NCBI GenBank assembly: GCA_019614645.1
Contig: JABWDB010000008.1
Location: 6,758,001 to 6,822,000 of the forward strand
DNA length: 64,000 nucleotides
Origin: Stratiolaelaps scimitus
Lineage: Eukaryota > Arthropoda > Arachnida > Mesostigmata > Laelapidae
Direction: 5' to 3'
Position 1 is the stretch's first letter, and the number at the start of each line of letters is the position of its first letter. The notes below the pieces were generated by a model. That model saw only the letters and a program-made list of their open reading frames with translations, had not been told where the DNA came from and searched no databases. A program made the position numbers and the translations under genes. Below are positions 45,393 through 54,462 of this stretch, in pieces.

Positions 45393-48300
45393 GTACAATT
45401 TCCCCTCGAAGTGTCTATATTGTGTCTAGAATATGCGATTGTAACTGAATGCACTTAATTGCATGATACAGCCATTCAATTATTGTGAAGAGGCACAGTC
45501 CGACAATAAGTGCTTGCGTGTTTTTCCTAACTGAATATTATTATTATGAATTGAGCGGATAGTTCATGCCATATTTTGATGCCGAGAACCCCAATGTTGT
45601 TAGCACAATGAGGGGCTGAACGCCACTCATGAATTTTAAATAATTGTTTTCAAGTTGCTCGAATAGTTTTATCTTTGCCTGTCATTGGGAGGTTGCTTCA
45701 GCAGGACTCAATGCGTTATTTATACTTTTGAATATAATGGTACCAATGAAGTTGTCGAAAATTGTGGACCTCGAGACGTCATTTCTGACTTATTTCTTGT
45801 GTTTGCCAATTGAATGAGACAGAGCCTTGGAACACTCATTAGGTAAATATAGTTGGGTATATATCTATATATGATCTTCGAATTCTTTGAGCTCCTTGTT
45901 ATTGTTATATTATTCAATTGGTATGGTTCGTCCAGGACACCGTATATAAGAATCCTTGATGCGTAGTCATCAAAGCCGATTCCTAAACAAACAGATGCAA
46001 CAGCCAGCTTACTGAGTACATAACAGCAAAACTTGTATACCATAACATTTATATCAAGTTGGGTCGATTTATGGTCATATATATCATGCACTTCTTCTGT
46101 GCAAAAAGAACACTGGCGAAGCAGTGAGAAGAGACTTAGACCACACCGTCATTTGATTGCAATTCAGAGTATCCCAAAAGTGGCTCGTGTACCCATACGG
46201 GGTGTGCCTAAGGGGCAGGCGTTCTGTATTAAGACTTCGAAGATTGAGAGCACATAACGCTCCTTACGATACGACTGCGAGAAACCTCAACTAAAAGTTG
46301 CTACACGCCAAAGTATCAATTGTGTTTGATCAAATAAAAACACAGGTGGACGCACACGATGTCAACAGATCGATAAACATAAGGAGCTAGGCAACGTTTT
46401 TGAAAAGATTTGTACCTTTTTCCAAAACCTTGAATAGTCCGTGTCGTGACCCCATCATTATACAACATTATTGGTATATGTTTTTCGTAACTCGGCTCTA
46501 ACTGTAGGTCTACTTTGGCCCCACAACGTATAAACATCGAAGAAGCTGACTGTTGACCCTTTGCATTCTGGAAAACCCGTGACCGGTACTTGGTTTATTA
46601 TGGATCAAGCCAGCATGAACAAGGCAGAGGTCATAAGGGGTGTACTCAGCCCGTCCTATATGTTATAGTCCCTACTGCTGTATCATTGATACTGAGTTCC
46701 TTGTAGAACGTATTGTCTAAGATGGAGGCAACTGCAAAACGCCTATTAAGCGAAAGAAGTAAGAACCATGGCAGGCGATATCCAGCTATGCTGACATGGT
46801 TCCTCCAACTTCGTCGCTAACATGCTAGTACAACTATCGACGGCATCAGCTACGGAGAAAATTCTTATTAAGTATTGTAGAACGATGGTGGTTGTTTTGT
46901 GTTTTTCTCAGAAACCGTACAAAATGAGCTATCTTACATTTCTGTGATCATCTGCAAGCGAAGCCCCCATAAAAATTGCCCCAGTTAATTTGGTAACTGT
47001 ATTTTTTGAAGTGAAAATGCTCTATATGTATATCATATTTTCTAATGAATATCTGGCAGCATTTTGAGGATATACCCAAACAATTGACAAGCGTAGCAAT
47101 CCCCGAATCGCGTCTTCGCCGGAGATGTGCTATGGACCGTTGGGGTATCATGCGACGGTACATTTCTCGACATTTCCCTGCTCTGGTGTGTCGAACAAGC
47201 CAACCTTTCGGCTCAACTGTGTTTATGTAGACAACTGCGATACAGGGAAACGAAATATGAATATATGATTATATATTCATTTCGAATGTTTAAAGTAAAC
47301 ACGGAACTGTAGATTTTTATAAGGATTCCTTTTGGTGCACCGATACTGCGTAGTTTAGAATACGATGATCAGAACATACTCGTCGTATAAGAATCTCTTT
47401 TAAGATGCTTGTATGCATAAAACGTTTGTTCGGAATTCAATATTATTTTCTACCGGCTTTCACCAGGTACAGTCGTTGATTATAATTACGTGGCGCACAG
47501 GTCGACAATATTGGGTTTATGTTAAAGTATATTCTGGTATTGGTATTATATTTCTTAACAAAATTCTGCTGTGAGTCGCATCTGATTAGTGTATTTAACC
47601 TGCAGGTGGTCTGTGTTGCCATGGAATTGATGGACTGGCGTCTTAACAGCAACTGTAATATAGGTATTCAAAAGGAACGCCTTCGTAGAGGAAAACTCGT
47701 GAAAATAATTAATTTATCTCCAATGAATTGGTGTAAACCCATTTCGATAGACTTGATTGCATCTGTGAAAGAGGTTTTATCAGGCACATCAAAATTGGCA
47801 TTAACATTGTTTGCCTTTTCAAAACCTATTACCATATTAAAACGTTTATTTTGAGAATAAACATTGCTTGGATCAAGTCCTTAGGTCAAAACTAAATAGA
47901 TATTATAAATGTTGATTATCAAAAATCAGTTACGAACTTGGGGTAAGTGAGGAGGGTGGCTCAGGATTTCAGGTCGCAGCGTTCATGGACAAAGCTTGCT
48001 TATAATTTCGCATAAGCCACCTCAGAAGCCTCTTGACTTGCAATTTAGATCATTATTATGATTTTATTTATTTATTTTATATATATATACTTTATTCTAG
48101 GCGTCGGAGGATCTCAAAAAGGTGTCGCAGGATGAATGGCGCAGACGTCTAGACAAGGAAACGTTCAAGGTCTGCCGTCTCAAAGGCACTGAGATGCCCG
48201 GATCGGGTAAGTTCACCCCCTTTAATGCCAAAGTTCCTCTATTAAAGCGCAGTGCATAGAAAGCGAACAAAAGGTGGCACAGCGTTCACTGTAGATCAGT

Positions 48301-49346
48301 TGGTGTAGAACATACAGAGATAATCTATATTCAGTTTACGTACTAATTATCTTTACGCGTAAATCCTGGATATGGATCGACGTACGAAACTGTCACGACA
48401 TCTCTAGGTGCTATAACTTCGACCTGATTTGCTCCCGGTGCGAACGCCTTCCGCTACGAACTACGTGCAGTATAAGTGATCAGTTTCAAACTCGGAAGGA
48501 AAAACCAATAGACTGCGTTATACTGGATTATTCAATTAACAATGATAATCTCGAGGTAATTGCCATGCGTGACCGTGTCTGAAAATGTAATGTCTGTCCG
48601 CTTGCGAAATTCAACCGTGCACTCAAAACCGTAATCACTCGCCGAACGAGATAATCACTTGCAATGGCCACACCGGGCGAAACAAAGGGTGAATGATGCG
48701 GATGCGACATTAATCCGATAAGGGGATTTCCGTCAAGACGTCTGCTTCGCCTGATTCCTAATGTGCCAGTCACAACATGCGTTTTGGGGTGGACGAATTT
48801 CTTTCCAATCTAGTGCAGTACCACGTACGTTGCATACATCGTAGGCAGTTGAATGAATGCGGTGGACTCGTAATGATTTCTACGATTTTCTATCGTGCAT
48901 ATTGCAGGTAAATATCTGCATCATACTGACAAGGGCACTTACGTCTGTGCCTGCTGCCACGCTAATCTATTCCGATCGGAGGACAAATTCAATCACTGTG
49001 GATGGCCCAGCTTTAGACAGGTTCGCACTGTGATTGTCACATACCTATTATTTAATAGCGTTGATTGTCATCTGCCTGTTGCATATTTCGTCATGCCGGA
49101 ATGTCTGATTAGATCATTGCAAGGGGTCCTACTATTTTGCAGGCAATGGGTACAAAGCAGGACGGCTCCGAAGAGTCGACGAACGTGAAACGCGAGTACG
49201 ACGGCACTCACGGAATGGTTCGTACGGAAGTGCTCTGCAATAAATGCGGCAGCCACCTTGGCCACGTGTTTGACGATGGACCCGAGCCGTTTGGGACGAG
49301 ATTCTGTATCAACTCGCTGTCGCTGGACTTCGTTAAGGATCAGTAG
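45375..49346 (+). CDS. msrB: Methionine-R-sulfoxide reductase B, copy A (146-aa core)
   Basis: Exons at 45375-45392 (start MSLQEQ), 48101-48206, 48908-49020 and 49143-49346 join in phases 0, 1 and 0. The enzyme reduces methionine-R-sulfoxide in proteins. Seen in sequence: KGTE; zinc-binding CxxC pairs C55/C58 and C111/C114; GWPSF (74-77) preceded by C72 at the usual place of a resolving cysteine; [10 protein letters not shown] (117-126); and the catalytic RFCINS with C134. It uses Cys, not selenocysteine. Start 45375 is chosen because it makes the protein exactly as long as copy B. A much longer in-frame N-terminus is possible (see 44553-45392). AATAAA occurs only at about 50047. Confidence 0.9.
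45393..48100. other. Intron 1 of msrB-A
   Basis: A 2.7-kb AT-rich intron (GTACAA ... TTCTAG). It contains minus-strand ORFs at 45720-46091 (123 codons, true ATG) and 46316-46537, both protein-like in places but without family features, and an (AT) tract at 48080-48089. Confidence 0.6.
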
Positions 49347-49684
49347 TACATATTCATCATACAAGACGTTTATATGGATTGGAGCTAGTAGAAAGTCATT
49401 GATATATTTGATTAACTCATTGGCGTCATCGATGTGTAAAGTGTTCGAAAATACCTCAATGTGCCGAACGGCTTTTAGAACCTGTGGGCGAACGGCGGGC
49501 TGTTGACGTTTCTCCGGTGACCGCAAGTCAATGCGGTCGGTGACTACGGCACTGTGATTTCCCTTGTCCAATTCGAATGATGCAACCCAGTGGCTCAGTG
49601 ATTTATGAGTATGCCGATTCAACGTACCACTAATGATAATATTATAATAATAATGAACCTTATTTGGAAATCTGAACGTACTAA
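49347..49684. other. 3' flank of msrB-A
   Basis: Probable 3' UTR. No canonical AATAAA close to the stop. The minus-strand ORF 49068-49691 is the antisense shadow of exon 4. Confidence 0.45.
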
Positions 49685-49790
49685 ACCGCATCGATTTATA
49701 TGTGCTTTGTGAAATTCGTACTGGAGATCCTATGGTTCAAAGTATTCGGCCTTGGCCCTATGCCATCCCGGTGGACGATATACATTGTAT
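49685..49790 (+). repeat. Dispersed repeat, copy 2
   Basis: Aligns with 25935-26030 through GCATCGATT, TATGTGC, CTGGAGA, CTATGGTTC and CGGTGGAC in the same order. Diverged, boundaries unclear. Confidence 0.5.
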
Positions 49791-50463
49791 AATATAAAGC
49801 TTTCATGAATTTACCTACTAAGGCATATCGCCATTTTGGGTCACAGCTGTAGGAATCCATCTAGCGACACCTTAGTGCCTTGATGTATGTATGCGTAGAA
49901 TAGTTAACGTGACGTCTATTCGGTTTACTTCAACTGTGTAAAGACGTACATTTGTATTCTTGTCATCCTGTTTAATATAAAAATAGCCACAATACGATCG
50001 AATAGTCGGAACGCGCGTAGGTTAGTATGTGTACTAGACGATGATTAATAAACAGTTGTTATCTGTTGTTGAATCTGTAAAATATTTCTCGTTTATTTTG
50101 CGTTACTGTGCAGCGGACGAAGTTGAATGATGAGCTATATTGATTCTCAAAATATCCGTGCAAGATTACCACAGGTATTCGGAACAACGCACCATGGATT
50201 CAAGGATGGTTTAAGAATAGGTTCTACTGCTGAGATGAGCATGCTTAACGCTGAAATCATATCGCTCGGAGTTGAAGTAAAAATTATTTGAAATCGCTCG
50301 TAATATCCAAAACCTCTTGACCATCTGTGAGGTGAACCAAGAGATCTCGTCTATCTGCATTTGCCGAGTGTGCTCTCGTATGAAAACAAACACTTTCCTC
50401 CATTCGAGTACATAACTACATATACCCACTTATTGTTTACTATGTGTTGAACTTTTTATCTAG

Positions 50464-50602
50464 GCTTCTTGTGAAACCTTGACGAACCGTCGGGTGCTTT
50501 TCGTATTGCCCCGAGATTGCTTGGGGCCAGTTGCTTCAAGGGCGATTCCGATCTTACCAGCGGCGTCAGCTAACAGCAATGGCATGCTCGCTGGTTCAAA
50601 AT
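50464..50602 (+). CDS. Candidate internal exon (46 codons)
   Basis: Between a TTTTTATCTAG acceptor and a T/GTAAAT donor, one frame is open: ASCETLTNRRVLFVLPRDCL followed by an Ala/Pro/Ser-rich part. No ATG is needed if it is internal. It could belong to the small-gene cluster near 52 kb, but no partner joins it convincingly. Confidence 0.25.
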
Positions 50603-51823
50603 GTAAATATCCTCAGTGTATGGTCATCTAGTCATTGAAATTGCATGTGTTTACACGTACAGCTCGGGAGTAGACCCACTAGTGCAAAGTAGACAGCTTG
50701 CATTTTGTTTGAATCGCATTAATTGGGAGTTCTAAAATCATTATAATTATTACATAGGTAGGTGGAGCGCTTAGCTACCTTTTGAGTTTACAATCGCCTC
50801 ACTATGGAAGTGGCCACTGCATTCGCGTCTTCCGAATGCGAAAAGCGATGTTGGACACTTTCTCCATCTTCTCCTTCAACGTAGTGGTACTGCAGCTGCA
50901 AAACGAATTGCCTTTATCGCGGTTAGGTATTGTAAGTGACTCACCCGATGACATGACTTAACATGTGCTGTGTTAAGCAAATTTTTGAGTTGCTATTCGG
51001 TCACTGGAAAGCTGCCGCTTACTGCTACCGCCCCATCCATTGTACACCGTTAGTTCTTCATTGAATTACTTGATTTTCAATTCAAGTCAAAAGGCGGTAA
51101 AATCTAAAGATATAAGAAACGATAGGAAGGAACGATCTAGGTGCTAAATCGATTTTGATGGATATTGAAACACGTGTGTAGATATACCGGCTGGCTCTAT
51201 ATTATTCCTAAGTCTGACTAGTCGATTCTAGCACCCAGTGAAATGTACGTAGGCTCACTATGGATTTGAAAGGGCATACCAAGAGCACTTGTCGGTGATA
51301 TTTTGAGTGGCCATCTAATGGCCTGTCTCGGCTGGGCCTAGCACACAGTTATCTAAGGACGTTGAAATCAAATGGTATTTCTCAATACGTTTTTTTGAGG
51401 TTCTGTTTCTTTTTTGCCCATGACCTAATATTCAATCAGAGTATTCGCTAGAGTATACCTGGCATTCAAAGGCGATTCTATAGGCATCTTGGATAAGGGG
51501 CAAGGGTTGCGATCCATAATTATAATAAATCAGTTATAATTGTCTTTAACATCTGCGGTCTATTTTGCCAAAGATGCATGTGATGGGTTGATCCAGTTGA
51601 TCTGATGTTCAGCTAGTTCGGGGTCTTAGGATGATTTCCATGTATAATTTTCATGGTCCAAAATTATACAATTAAGGTTTCTTTCAACTACAAGAAATGT
51701 TGCCTAAAGGAGCGAAACATTTTGCGAGGATAGTCGATAAACAATCGCAGTCTTGAATACGATTCGCAATCACCTAGATTCGAGTGTCGAGATCCCAGAG
51801 ATGAGCGATATCCATGCTGTCCG
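50603..51823. other. No gene recognised
   Basis: AT-rich spacer. A weak similarity between 51.30-51.35 kb and 56.58-56.63 kb was noted, but it is too short to call. Confidence 0.35.
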
Positions 51824-52024
51824 TCAGACTTCGTTAAAGACGAAGCGTTTGTTTTTGAGATCACCCTTACGATGTGCTGTTTGATCTATTCTTTGACTTG
51901 AAGTTCGCTCGAACTCGCTTAGCGAAGTTTCCTCGACCGATTCTTCCGTCTTCAACGCTGCAGCATTTCGGTGTGCAGACGAATGTCTACCCATTTTTCG
52001 TCCCTGCTCCGAATCTGACGACAT
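51824..52024 (-). CDS. Candidate 66-aa charged ORF, divergent from 52130
   Basis: From ATG 52024 the frame encodes 66 residues rich in Ser, Glu, Arg and Lys (ALKTEESVEETSLSEFERTS), a disordered-protein composition. It is the 3' third of a 203-codon open frame that extends to 52435 without an ATG start. It faces away from the membrane-protein ORF at 52130, with 105 bases between the start codons. No polyadenylation signal was found downstream on the minus strand. Confidence 0.3.
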   Translation of the reverse strand: MSSDSEQGRKMGRHSSAHRNAAALKTEESVEETSLSEFERTSSQRIDQTAHRKGDLKNKRFVFNEV

Positions 52025-52129
52025 TATTCCGGGTATCGTCGGCTCACATAAAATGGACTCGTAAACTGCAACCGACGTTGGACGATTCGTCCAAGAGAAA
52101 TCGCGACGGACCAGTGAGACCTTGACAGT

Positions 52130-52399
52130 ATGACAGGTCGGGATTCGGTCCCGATGGATCGGGCGTTGATTCTCCGCTGGCGCAGGTTCTACAGACGAAA
52201 AGCGGAAGCCTCGCAGCGTGCGAACGCATATAAACGCGCGTGTCAACCGAGACCCTGGTCGATGTTGAAGAGATTGTTGATAGCATTGATCATTTGTTGC
52301 ATTGTTCTTATCGTGTCGATCTTCGTTATCGTGAAAGCTCGGCGAAGACTCATCGAAGGACTGAAGATATACTCTCCTGGCGGAATCGATCCGTTTTAG
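52130..52399 (+). CDS. Small single-pass membrane protein (89 aa)
   Basis: ATG 52130 (alternative 52154) opens 89 codons. An Arg/Lys-rich N-terminus is followed by one strong membrane helix (LLIALIICCIVLIVSIFVIV, about residues 49-68), a KARRR stop-transfer, and a short tail ending YSPGGIDPF. By the positive-inside rule both flanks are basic, so the orientation is ambiguous. An AATAAA at 52557-52562 gives a 3' UTR of about 160 bases, supporting this strand. The antisense strand is open too. No family is recognised. Upstream exons are possible. Confidence 0.45.
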   Translation: MTGRDSVPMDRALILRWRRFYRRKAEASQRANAYKRACQPRPWSMLKRLLIALIICCIVLIVSIFVIVKARRRLIEGLKIYSPGGIDPF

Positions 52400-52556
52400 C
52401 GTCTGGTTAGGTAATTCTGTACATGGGGTGTGCACGTGTACGCTTGTCTTTATCTTGTATCATCTTGTCATACATGCTGTGCTTATCTATGCTTTTTAGT
52501 TGGCTTGGTCAATGCATGCCACAGTAGGGTGAGAACGCATTGCTCAAAGCAGACGA

Positions 52557-52562
52557 AATAAA
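52557..52562 (+). terminator. Polyadenylation signal AATAAA
   Basis: The first canonical signal after the stop of the 89-residue membrane-protein ORF. Confidence 0.5.
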
Positions 52563-52700
52563 ATGCATTTTGAATATACTGATTGACGAATCTATCGAAT
52601 CACGATCGGTTGTGTGACACTTCCACAAAATAATCTTCTGTGTGCAAATTCCACATGCGATAAGTAGCTTTTCTTTTATTTAGGTTAAGGTCAAAATGCA

Positions 52701-52946
52701 TTATGCAAACCAGACCTCACGACTAAGATATTCGTCTAGTACTGTGAGATTCTCATCCACTAAAACCCTGGACCTCTTCGACTTTGCCTTGGATCCGGAA
52801 CTGATTTTGTCGTCAGTAATGTCCGGCTTAATGTTATCAAACCGTCGTGCATCCCAGTGGAACATTCGTAAAGTATGGTTTTTTTCTTGATCCCATTTAT
52901 AACCCGAGCGATTAGCTTGTCGTAAGGTCGCCCTTCTCATAGGCAA
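52701..52946 (-). CDS. Candidate ORF with a decayed copy at 37.3 kb
   Basis: A minus-strand frame of 81 codons contains FDNIKPDITDDKISSGSKAK and SKRSRVLVDENLTVLDEYL, then REVWFA and TAA. The copy at 37323-37448 keeps the SKRS-VLVDE and DEYL parts with many silent-position differences, implying selection on this frame in the past. The plus strand is open for 64 codons over the same bases, which is probably incidental. It may be a terminal exon or part of a repeat-encoded protein. Confidence 0.33.
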   Translation of the reverse strand: MPMRRATLRQANRSGYKWDQEKNHTLRMFHWDARRFDNIKPDITDDKISSGSKAKSKRSRVLVDENLTVLDEYLSREVWFA

Positions 52947-53134
52947 CCAATATCGGCTGACTACGACAGAGATCGGAGCCTAAAAGGGACCGTCACATTA
53001 AAAAGACAACAGGCGCTTGTCAGGTGATATAAAAATGAGTAAAAATTAGTTGGACTGCTCGGCCGGCCTATTCTACCAGCGTTGGCCTTGAGCAAGCATA
53101 CGCTGCTGGTGTCACTACGGCCAGTGTCTAAGCG

Positions 53135-53374
53135 ATGCTGGCGCTGCCTCCGCCGCTTACGTCAGCCAGAAAGCTTCTTTCTCGCTTACCGCTTGGAAGA
53201 TTGCTCTCGCGCGTGACCAACGAACGATCGACATGCATGCTGCCGTGCCGGACAGACACGGCGGTTCCAACGACGAGTAGACATCTTCTACGCTTTGTGG
53301 TGAGTACCGCGATCCTTCTTGGAGCGGCAGCGCACTGTGCTGGAGCCAGGAGCACCATTTCGTCGGGTCGATAA
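53135..53374 (+). CDS. Candidate 79-aa ORF, mitochondrial-leader-like
   Basis: ATG 53135 opens MLALPPPLTSARKLLSRLPL, an Arg/Leu-rich start without acidic residues, like a mitochondrial presequence. Later comes a hydrophobic stretch (FVVSTAILLGAAAHC) before the stop at 53372-53374. Two strong GTGAGT donors occur, one inside (53300) and one just after the stop (about 53382), so the exon end is uncertain. The minus strand is open as well. Confidence 0.3.
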   Translation: MLALPPPLTSARKLLSRLPLGRLLSRVTNERSTCMLPCRTDTAVPTTSRHLLRFVVSTAILLGAAAHCAGARSTISSGR

Positions 53375-53467
53375 ACAAGTTGGTGAGTCGCCGTTTCTTT
53401 TGTCGTGTCTCTCTATATACACCTAGTCAACACCGTGGTGATTAAATAAAGAAAGTATGTATACATA

Positions 53468-54055
53468 TACGGGGCGTTCGGAAAATTGCGCGACCCTGTG
53501 GACGGACGACTAAGCAAAGTTTGTCGGTTCTGAAGGTAACACGTCTTAAATGTTTTTTCTGTCCTTTTCATATGGATACATCTAGATATTTGGATAGCAC
53601 GCTGTAGTTTAATAGAAAGCATAATGAAAAAAATGGACAAAATGTGATCTAAGAGGAAGGCTAGCTGTGATGAAAATATCCACCACCACAACAAAATGGT
53701 CACTTTAGTTTGATGCCCTCGCGGGCAACTTAATGTGTTGTAATTGTCCCCTTTTTGCTTTTACATACACGGTAATTTTTAGACATGTAAAAAGCACGAT
53801 GCGGAACCACCGAAGCTGAGAATTGAAGAGAAATTACCTTGGGGACCTTCAAATTTTGTTTAGTCCCTTATAGCTTTGTTTTCGAACTGTTCAAAAAGTT
53901 ACGTAACCCCCCGTAGGGTTGCATATTTTTTCAACACGTTCAACAACAATATGGAATCTCGTTTGTTTTAAACACCTTTATATGATGTCTCTATGGTGGA
54001 TTGCGAGACTATTTTGAACGCAATACGTTGCGTGATTTTCCGAACGCCCTTTGTA
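53468..54055. mobile_element. ~590-bp non-autonomous inverted-repeat element
   Basis: The left end TACGGGGCGTTCGGAAAATT (53468 on) and the right end, whose reverse complement is TACAAAGGGCGTTCGGAAAAT (to 54055), form imperfect terminal inverted repeats sharing GGGCGTTCGGAAAAT. TA flanks fit a Tc1/mariner-type element. The interior has no transposase. The element ends about 400 bases before the start codon of msrB-B. Confidence 0.6.
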
Positions 54056-54101
54056 CGTGTTCGACGAGCCAGTTCGAAGAAGTGTCGAGAAATGCGTCAT
54101 G

Positions 54102-54172
54102 CTGTGCTAGCCAAGAAATCTATGGCACTTCCCGACAAGGACGGGACTCGAGGTTCGATTCCCTGGCTGTGC
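54102..54172 (+). repeat. tRNA-like / SINE-like sequence
   Basis: GGTTCGATTCC (54152-54162) is a perfect B box. AGCCAAG upstream can pair imperfectly with CTGGCT downstream, as in an acceptor stem. The middle arms do not form well. It directly follows the MITE. Confidence 0.3.
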
Positions 54173-54462
54173 ACGTCCACCTTGCCGGCTCTATATCCTC
54201 ACACGATGATCATTACTTAAATCAAGCACAAAAGCGTAGAAATTTAAAACACCTATATATAACGAATGTTTGCTGTGGCATACTTTCCTCCTATATGTAT
54301 TTAACCTCGTGTGGAAAATGTAAGTGCAAAGTACTTCGACGCGAAGTGGTCCACCGGTGGAATTGTAATACCCCGCTTATGAAGTTACAAAATATTGATC
54401 ATGATTCCCAAATATCGTACGTATGCACATTCTCGTTAAGTGTGTTCAGAAGGGAACCAACA

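Noticed and set aside
46316..46537. Possible ankyrin-like peptide on the minus strand
   Set aside because: Only a short [13 protein letters not shown] stretch resembles a repeat. No second repeat and no exon borders, and it lies inside the msrB-A intron.
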